NCBI GenBank assembly: GCA_913059105.1
Contig: CAJXRL010000067.1
Location: 1-11,328 of the forward strand
DNA length: 11,328 bases
Origin: an uncultured Flavobacteriales bacterium
Lineage (GTDB): Bacteria > Bacteroidota > Bacteroidia > Flavobacteriales_E > Vicingaceae
Direction of reading: 5' to 3'
Below the pieces are notes generated by a model. It saw nothing but the letters and a program-made list of their open reading frames with translations. It had not been told where the DNA came from and made no database searches. Below, in pieces: positions 6,256 through 11,328 of the stretch. Each line of letters opens with the position of its first letter. Positions within the stretch are counted from its first letter, which is position 1. Made by a program: the position numbers and the translations under genes.

Positions 6256-8874
6256 TTATTTAACTCTTATTTCTACTCTTCTGTTCTTCATCCTTCCTTC
6301 TTGAACTGTATTGTCTGCTTGTGGAGCTAATTCTCCCTTTGAGATGACTTCAATGTTTTTTGTAGGCACCCCTTGAGAAACTAAATATGTTCTAACATAG
6401 GCGGCCCTTGCAAGCCCGTATGAATAATTCGCGGTTTCTTCCCCTGAATCGTCTGTGTGCCCAGTCAAGATTATTTTTACTCCTCTATCTAATTTAACTA
6501 GACTCACCAGCATACTCAATTTATTGCTCTCTCCTTTTTTAGGCTTTGTTTCTTCAAATTCGAAATAAATGATTTTACTTTCTGGGGAGCCAGAGTTCCA
6601 TGCAGTTATTTCTTGTTGAGACCCTTTTGCATTTTCAAGATCTATTCCAAGGTCAGAGTTATATTCAATTAGTTCAAGATTATCGCCATCTAATTCTAAT
6701 AAGTAAACTTGATCAGGCTTCAAGGTTATCCAACGTCGACCTTCCTTATCAGTCAAATAAAGGACAGTATTAATAAACTCCTCTTCCGTCATGTTTAAAG
6801 GAACTATAGAAAATCCTTCCACTAAACTAATAAATGAATAACTGAATTGCCCTTCTTTATCAGTATAAATTGTATCTACTGGAAATCCTTTTTGATCCAT
6901 TATAATTAAGCCCGATTGAATGGCAGGAAGGGATTTATAATTATAGACGCCATTTATAGTATTAGAATCATTGCTGTTGCGATTAGAATGGTCTTCAGCA
7001 AATGCATGAATATTACCATCCAGTTCTAAAAAGTAAACCTGACCAGGCAATAACGTTATCCAACGCTTCCCTTCCTTATCGGTCAAATAGATGTCGGTAT
7101 TAATAAACTCATCCTCTGTCATGTTTAAAGGAACTATAGAAAACCTTTCTTCCAAACTAAGAAATGAATAACTGAAGTTTCCTTCATTGAAAGTATAAAT
7201 AGTATCTACTGGAAATCCGTTTTGGTCCAACATGATTAACCCCGATTGCTCTGCGGGAAGAGATTTGTATTTATAGACGCCATATACAATATTAGGAGCA
7301 CTATTGTTTCGATTAGAATTATCTTTAATATCAACCTCTACAAGAGAGTCTTCTGAAAAGGTGCTCTTTCCAACTAAAGTATCATCTTCCTTTTGCAACG
7401 CATGAAACTCGTTCGGTTTCAATGTTTCAAGTTTATTCCCAATTTCGTCTATTAAATACATGTCAACATTCACAAATTCATCTTCCGTCATGTTTAAAGG
7501 AATAACAGTAAACCCTCCTTCCATTTTAAGAACTGAGTAACTAAAGTTTCCATTTTCATCAGTATAGACCGTATCCAATGGGAACCCATTCTCATCTACA
7601 ATTACCAACCCAATATTAATGCCCGGTAACGAATTGTAATTGAACACCCCTTGCACTGTTTCATAGGATTCAAGATCTTTTGAATTCACAAAAAGTCCCT
7701 CTTTTGTATAAACGTAGCGGTCCGTTTTGTTTTCCTCTTCATTCAAAAAGTAGATTTTACTACCCACAAAGTCCGAATCTTCTTCCTCCATTTTCACCAA
7801 ATAATTATCCTCTCCTTTTAGTTTTTCAAACTTGAAAGTCCCTTTTTCATCTGTTTTTACTTCAGCTACTTTATAACCTTTACTATCTGTTACAACAAGA
7901 ACTATCCCTTGTACCGTTTTTCCGTTGTGAATAAAGACCCCTTTCAAAGAGTCCGTTTTAGCCAAAACAACCTCTCCTGTAAAGGTTCCTTTGTAAATAT
8001 CGCTGAGCTGAGCTCCTCTGTCTGAAGCAAAATAAATTTCGTTTGCATTTGCCATCATAAAAGAAGCATCGTAATCAACTGAATTTATTGGCTCCCCTAA
8101 GTTTAATGGCTTGGTCCATTTCTGCCAAGACTCATCTAGTCGCATACTCACAAAGATGTCAGAAGATCCATATCCTCCATGACCGTCAGATGAAAAATAG
8201 ATGGTCTTTAGATCGTTTGTTATGAAAGAGGCAAGCTCAATGCGATTGGAGTTGATCGTTCTTCCCAAATTAATGATTGAGTCCCAATTCCCATTTTCAT
8301 CTTTTAAACTAACAAAGATATCTACCGCACTTATTTTGTCTTGCGGGGTTTTGCTAATCAAAAATGCTGTTTCTTCAGGGTTAACATAAAATTGAAGAAA
8401 GTCATTCCCAAACTCGAGTCCAGGAATGATTGCTTCTGTCGGAGCAGACCATTCGTACTTCTTCTCCGTTTTATTCAGGTAATATAGCTTTCTATATAAT
8501 GTATCTTTACCTGGAAGAGAGTTGAAAACGTAAATTCTTGTCCCTGTCTTATTTGTTCCAACAATTAGATTTTCTCCAGGTAAGTCATCTTCTGTCAGCA
8601 AGCGATAAGGCTTTATCCAACCTTTCTTGCCTTGCGTCGAATATCGTATCTCTTGGCCAGTAGGTACAGAGTTTTCTCCATCACCTTCGAAATAATATCT
8701 GTTATAAAATATTGAAGTACCGTTATTAACAGTAAAAGGGTTGCCTTCTTCCTGGTTGCTGCTAAAAGTCGTTTGTTTCTCAACACTATTAAACTGTGGG
8801 AGTATAAGTTGGGCAAACAATACGTTTCCTGTAATTAGAAAACATAACAATAGAAAGTAGTCGAGCTTCTTCAT
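6256..8874 (-). CDS. Secreted PD40 propeller / repeat / OmpA-domain envelope protein
   Basis: An 872-residue protein starting at the ATG at 8874, chosen because it opens a signal peptide (MKKLDYFLLLCFLITGNVLFAQ); the longer frame to 8925 adds 17 residues that spoil it. Residues about 30-300 carry PD40/WD40-like propeller repeats, for example TIYFSSDGHGGYGSSDIF (224-241) and EIYFASDRG (279-287). Residues about 308-393 hold a divergent carboxypeptidase-regulatory-like module, followed by three closer copies (about 407-495, 530-620 and 640-730) with xGVYxYKSLP, FPVDTIYT and PLNMTEDEF motifs. Residues 767-872 are an OmpA C-terminal domain. GHTDDSG is at 805-811, and D808 and R823 match the spacing of the diaminopimelate-contacting Asp and Arg known from OmpA. 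It probably tethers the outer membrane or periplasmic face to peptidoglycan. Similar proteins accompany gliding and type IX secretion genes, but no such gene is here. Confidence 0.92.
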   Translation of the reverse strand: MKKLDYFLLLCFLITGNVLFAQLILPQFNSVEKQTTFSSNQEEGNPFTVNNGTSIFYNRYYFEGDGENSVPTGQEIRYSTQGKKGWIKPYRLLTEDDLPGENLIVGTNKTGTRIYVFNSLPGKDTLYRKLYYLNKTEKKYEWSAPTEAIIPGLEFGNDFLQFYVNPEETAFLISKTPQDKISAVDIFVSLKDENGNWDSIINLGRTINSNRIELASFITNDLKTIYFSSDGHGGYGSSDIFVSMRLDESWQKWTKPLNLGEPINSVDYDASFMMANANEIYFASDRGAQLSDIYKGTFTGEVVLAKTDSLKGVFIHNGKTVQGIVLVVTDSKGYKVAEVKTDEKGTFKFEKLKGEDNYLVKMEEEDSDFVGSKIYFLNEEENKTDRYVYTKEGLFVNSKDLESYETVQGVFNYNSLPGINIGLVIVDENGFPLDTVYTDENGNFSYSVLKMEGGFTVIPLNMTEDEFVNVDMYLIDEIGNKLETLKPNEFHALQKEDDTLVGKSTFSEDSLVEVDIKDNSNRNNSAPNIVYGVYKYKSLPAEQSGLIMLDQNGFPVDTIYTFNEGNFSYSFLSLEERFSIVPLNMTEDEFINTDIYLTDKEGKRWITLLPGQVYFLELDGNIHAFAEDHSNRNSNDSNTINGVYNYKSLPAIQSGLIIMDQKGFPVDTIYTDKEGQFSYSFISLVEGFSIVPLNMTEEEFINTVLYLTDKEGRRWITLKPDQVYLLELDGDNLELIEYNSDLGIDLENAKGSQQEITAWNSGSPESKIIYFEFEETKPKKGESNKLSMLVSLVKLDRGVKIILTGHTDDSGEETANYSYGLARAAYVRTYLVSQGVPTKNIEVISKGELAPQADNTVQEGRMKNRRVEIRVK
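6685..7656 (-). repeat. Three tandem ~90-residue repeats within the OmpA-family gene
   Basis: Copies lie at about 7390-7656, 7015-7287 and 6685-6957. Each encodes a beta-rich module with GV(Y/F)xYxSLP near its start, a GFPxDT(I/V)YT core, then a PLNMTE(D/E)EF(I/V)N segment. The last two copies are very similar at the DNA level too, sharing long blocks such as CATGTTTAAAGGAACTATAG, and are followed by LELDG. Each copy is separated by an Asn/Ser/Asp-rich linker (NSNRNNS, HSNRNSNDSN). The first copy is more divergent. This suggests stepwise internal duplication, the last one fairly recent. Confidence 0.9.
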
Positions 8875-8913
8875 AATTTGACGTTTGTGTTGTAAATTTA
8901 CTCGAATCTTTAT

Positions 8914-8945
8914 TAAAAATAGCATTCAGGATGATTACTCACCAA
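8914..8945 (-). promoter_or_regulatory. Candidate Bacteroidota-type promoter of the OmpA gene
   Basis: Read on the minus strand, TTG (8945-8943) is followed by 21 bases and then TATTTTTA (8921-8914). This resembles the Bacteroidota -33 TTG / -7 TAnnTTTG pattern with one mismatch in the last base. Transcription would begin near 8907, giving a leader of about 33 nt before the ATG at 8874. The match is suggestive only, as AT-rich sequence gives such hits by chance. Confidence 0.3.
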
Positions 8946-8955
8946 CAACTTATTG

Positions 8956-9387
8956 TTAGTTACAAAAGTAGACGACTCTTCTGTTTTTGGCTCTTCCTTC
9001 AACCGTATAATTATCCATAATAGGTTGTTCTTCCCCAAATGGGATTCGCTTGATTATTTTAAAACTGATTCCTTTTTTAACCAGATATTTAACTGCTGAT
9101 TCTGTCCTCAATTTAGCTAATTTCATGATATTTTCACTAGATCCGATATCGTATGTATAGCCTTCAAAAAATGGTTTCCTTTCTTTACTCTTAACTATTT
9201 AATTTAAAGCAGAATAATCGTTTGGCATTTCAACCACTTCGTTGAAATTAAAATAGACAGAATTGGACAATGAAAACTTTCCTTGATTAGGCTTAATTTT
9301 CTTCACTTTTGTCTCAATATTTGTTTGCTTTGTTCTTAATATTGAAAATATTCGAATAAACTTTCCCCTTACTTTTGTCTCATGCAT
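8956..9387 (-). pseudogene. Decayed OmpA-domain remnant with in-frame stop
   Basis: Minus-strand codons from 9387 encode ...KFSLSNSVYFNFNEVVEMPNDYSALN and reach TAA at 9201-9199. The same frame then continues for 80 residues to TAA at 8958-8956: IVKSKERKPFFEGYTYDIGSS..., ...LRTESAVKYLVKKGIS..., ...DNYTVEGRAKNRRVVYF. Joined, this is an OmpA C-terminal domain (VYFNFN strand, RTESAVKYLV helix, GRAKNRRV end) with one nonsense codon. The usual GHTD reads GYTY here, so the His and the peptidoglycan-contacting Asp are both Tyr, each one base from the expected codon, while the Arg 15 residues on is kept. There is no signal peptide, and the 5' end abuts the divergent gene at 9382, so the front is missing. 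It lies directly upstream of the large OmpA gene in the same orientation and explains all of the roughly 500-bp gap between the two intact genes. Confidence 0.82.
9370..9377 (+). promoter_or_regulatory. TAnnTTTG-like -7 element at the nucleotidyltransferase start
   Basis: TACTTTTG matches the Bacteroidota -7 consensus TAnnTTTG exactly and ends 4 nt before the ATG at 9382, which would make the transcript leaderless or nearly so. The nearest upstream TTG (9342-9344) leaves a 25-nt spacer, longer than usual. A second, weaker candidate, TAATATTG (9337-9344), would give a leader of about 30 nt. The call is tentative. Confidence 0.25.
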
Positions 9388-10296
9388 TCTTCTACAAATG
9401 GAAAGCGCATTTTAGAAGCGCTTGCCTATTTCGACATTTTTAATCATCCGTTGACTAAGCAAGAGCTGCTTTCAATCGAGCAGGCAAAAATTGAAGAGAC
9501 AGAAGAGCGGCTTCAGGAATATTCAGATAAGAAGTTATGTTATAATAGCAGCGAATACTTTTCCATTAGCTCGAACATAAAAGACCTCGTATTACAAAGA
9601 ATAGAGAAGGAAAATAGAGCAAAATTATACACTAAAAAACTCCCGTTCTATGCAAATATTATTAAGTCTTTCCCATTTGTAAAAGGAATAGCTATTTCTG
9701 GGTCCTTATCAAAAGGGGTTATGCATAAAGATGGGGATATTGATTATTTCATAATCACCTCGAAAAATCGACTTTGGATTTGCAGAACGTTATTGATTCT
9801 ATTCAAAAAAATATTTTTGCTAAATTCTCGTAAATATTTCTGTTTAAACTACTTTGTCGATGAAAATAACTTAGAAATAGTGGATAAAAATATATTCACA
9901 GCGGTTGAAGTTTCTTATTTACTGCCAATCTATAATGTAGAACTTTTTGAGCATCTAAAAAAGGAAAACGATTGGACAAGCAATTTTTTTCCCGCATCTA
10001 CCAATCAAATCCCGTTGAACGAAATTAAAGGTGAGGCCTTTTTTAAAAGCATCCTCGAAACTGCAATTACAGGGTTATTTGCAGAGAAGCTAGACCTCTT
10101 TTTTATGAAATTGACTTGTAAACGATGGGCTTCAAAATTTAACTATTTCAACAAAGAAAAATTTGAATTAACAATGCGATCCTATCGTGGAATCTCCAAA
10201 CATCATCCAAGCGACTTCCAAACTAAAGTCTTATCCGCATTTCAAGAACGAATGGAACAACTAAATTTGAAAAATGAAGGTTCTATTTACTCATAG
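9382..10296 (+). CDS. Nucleotidyltransferase-fold protein with N-terminal helical domain
   Basis: A 304-residue protein. Residues about 8-80 look like a winged-helix-type domain (ILEALAYFDIFNHPLTKQELL...). The next block, KGIAISGSLSKGVMHKDGDIDYFIIT (101-126), is the pol-beta nucleotidyltransferase signature: G107-S108, then D119-x-D121 as metal-binding acidic residues. D160 or E161 is a possible third carboxylate. The rest is helical with no recognised domain. No signal peptide is present. Such proteins could transfer a nucleotide to a protein, RNA or small molecule, but the substrate is not readable. The downstream radical SAM gene overlaps its 3' end by 23 nt, so the two are probably one functional unit. 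The ATG at 9382 lies in ATGCAT, overlapping the degenerate start of the divergent OmpA remnant. Confidence 0.8.
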   Translation: MHSSTNGKRILEALAYFDIFNHPLTKQELLSIEQAKIEETEERLQEYSDKKLCYNSSEYFSISSNIKDLVLQRIEKENRAKLYTKKLPFYANIIKSFPFVKGIAISGSLSKGVMHKDGDIDYFIITSKNRLWICRTLLILFKKIFLLNSRKYFCLNYFVDENNLEIVDKNIFTAVEVSYLLPIYNVELFEHLKKENDWTSNFFPASTNQIPLNEIKGEAFFKSILETAITGLFAEKLDLFFMKLTCKRWASKFNYFNKEKFELTMRSYRGISKHHPSDFQTKVLSAFQERMEQLNLKNEGSIYS

Positions 10297-11280
10297 TTAT
10301 TTTTTGCGCTTCGATAAGAAGCAATGGGAACAGCGCAAGCCCTACCCGCCATTGGCTACTATTCAGGCCGCGAGCAATTTAAAAGAAAAAGGACATGCTG
10401 TTTCGCTATTTGACACCAATTTTTCAGAATCTTCGTTCCAGATAAAACCGTATTTAGATCAAAACCCTGACTATTTAGTTATTTATGACGACGGATTTAA
10501 TTACCTAACAAAGATGTGCCTAACGAATATGCGAGATGCAGCATTCAAAATGATTCAAATGGCAAAAAAGCAAGGAATAAAAGTTTTTGTTTCTAGCAGC
10601 GACTCAACAGATCATTTTGAGGACTATTTGCAAGAAGGTGCTGACGCCGTTATGTTAGGTGAAGCAGATGAAACTTTGTTAGAGTTAATTGAAAGTGGAG
10701 AAAACTGGAATGCTTGCAAAGGAATAGCCTTTTTAAGCAAAGGAAAGGGAATTAAAACAAGCCCAAGAGCAAGTTTGACAAATTTGAGCGCACTACCTCT
10801 CCCGGCATGGGACTTGATTGACATTAAGTCTTACCAAAAAGCCTGGTCTGTTCATGGGTATTTTTCCATCAATTTAGCGACAACAAGGGGTTGCCCATTT
10901 AAGTGTAATTGGTGTGCAAAACCCATTTACGGTAATCGATACAATTCTCGTTCGCCAGAACATGTTATATCAGAAATTAAACTCATTCAAAGTTTATTCT
11001 CCTTTGACCATATCTGGTTTTGTGATGATATCTTCGGATTAAAACCAAATTGGGTTAAAGAGTTCAATACAATATTGAAAAATGAGAATATTCAAATTCG
11101 CTATAAAATTCAATCAAGAGCTGACTTATTGGTGAAAGATGATACGGTAAAAAGCTTAGCTGAATCTGGTTGCGAAGAAGTGTGGATTGGGGCAGAAAGT
11201 GGTTCTCAAAAAGTATTGGACGCAATGGACAAAGGAACTAGCATTCAGCAAATTGAAGAAGGAACTGCATTGATGAAAAG
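10274..11280 (+). CDS. B12-binding-type radical SAM protein, 3' truncated by insert end
   Basis: A reading frame from the ATG at 10274 stays open for 335 codons plus two bases, to where the adapter begins; there is no natural stop, so the gene is partial. Residues 1-145 resemble the cobalamin-binding Rossmann domain of B12-dependent radical SAM enzymes (YPPLATIQAASNLKEKGHAV at 24-43; GADAVMLGEADETLLELI at 122-139). The AdoMet 4Fe-4S motif is C207-PFK-C211-NW-C214 in TTRGCPFKCNWC, and WIGAESG (304-310) is a later strand of the radical SAM barrel. The classic DxHxxG cobalamin loop is not evident, as in many members. These enzymes often methylate or rearrange unactivated carbons; the substrate is unknown here. 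It overlaps the nucleotidyltransferase gene by 23 nt in another frame. The C-terminal part, often the substrate-specific region, is outside the window. Confidence 0.9.
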
Positions 11281-11328
11281 CTGTCTCTTATACACATCTC
11301 CGAGCCCACGAGACAGGCAGAAATCTCG
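11281..11328 (+). other. Illumina Nextera i7-side adapter (not biological)
   Basis: Bases 11281-11299 are the inverted 19-bp mosaic end (CTGTCTCTTATACACATCT). Bases 11300-11314 are CCGAGCCCACGAGAC. Bases 11315-11322 are AGGCAGAA, matching the Nextera i7 index usually called N703, and 11323-11328 (ATCTCG) begin P7. Any translation of the radical SAM gene past 11280 is artificial. Confidence 0.99.

Noticed and set aside
8613..8816. 67-codon minus-strand frame
   Set aside because: It is an out-of-frame shadow within the N-terminal coding part of the OmpA-family gene.
8875..8925. Upstream start of the OmpA-family protein at 8925
   Set aside because: It adds 17 charged residues in front of a standard signal peptide, and it runs through the likely promoter and leader.
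9199..9387. Stand-alone 62-codon minus-strand gene
   Set aside because: The OmpA domain continues in the same frame past its TAA, so it is part of a pseudogene.
10624..10824. 66-codon minus-strand frame
   Set aside because: It is antisense to the radical SAM gene, which is continuous and has clear motifs.

Overview
The window is an AT-rich 11.2 kb piece of bacterial DNA with untrimmed Illumina Nextera adapter sequence on both ends (1-46 and 11281-11328). Biological sequence therefore spans 47-11280. Gene content points to Bacteroidota, most likely a marine or aquatic, carotenoid-pigmented member of Flavobacteriales. The evidence is a Lacal_2735-family mini-protein, a CruF/CrtD carotenoid pair, a PD40/OmpA envelope protein, DUF3570/DUF4266 proteins, low GC, and a lack of obvious strong Shine-Dalgarno sequences. 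No rRNA, tRNA, CRISPR array or IS element was seen.

Region 1 (64-3044, +) is a tight four-gene operon. It encodes a secreted thioredoxin-fold protein (WCAPC), an ApbE-type FAD:protein FMN transferase, a 70-residue lipoprotein of the DUF4266 type ending in GGGCGCN, and a DUF3570 protein that is probably an outer-membrane beta-barrel. The genes overlap or nearly touch, and the DUF4266 gene starts at a TTG inside the apbE stop. All four products are exported, so this looks like an envelope redox or protein-modification module. It is the best candidate in the window for an incompletely described system.

Region 2 (3113-5406, +) holds a 53-codon Lacal_2735-family gene, then a carotenoid pair: a CrtD-like desaturase with a GTG start, overlapped by a CruF-like hydratase. 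Together these would hydrate C-1' and desaturate C-3',4' of a monocyclic carotenoid, as in saproxanthin/myxol/flexixanthin-type pigments.

Region 3 (5445-6254, +) is a DUF1801 gene followed by a TfoX N-terminal-domain gene that is broken by one extra A at 6058-6060.

Region 4 (6256-9387, -) is an 872-residue secreted protein with a PD40 propeller, four repeated beta modules and an OmpA peptidoglycan-binding domain. Upstream of it on the same strand lies a decayed OmpA-domain remnant with an in-frame stop and a lost peptidoglycan-contact Asp. The large OmpA gene converges on the TfoX gene with one base between the stop codons.

Region 5 (9382-11280, +) is a nucleotidyltransferase-fold protein overlapped by 23 nt by a B12-binding-type radical SAM gene that runs off the insert into the adapter. 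Because one molecule appears to carry a matching i5 and i7 adapter end, the window may derive from a single tagmented molecule. Single-base defects such as the TfoX frameshift should be judged with that in mind.
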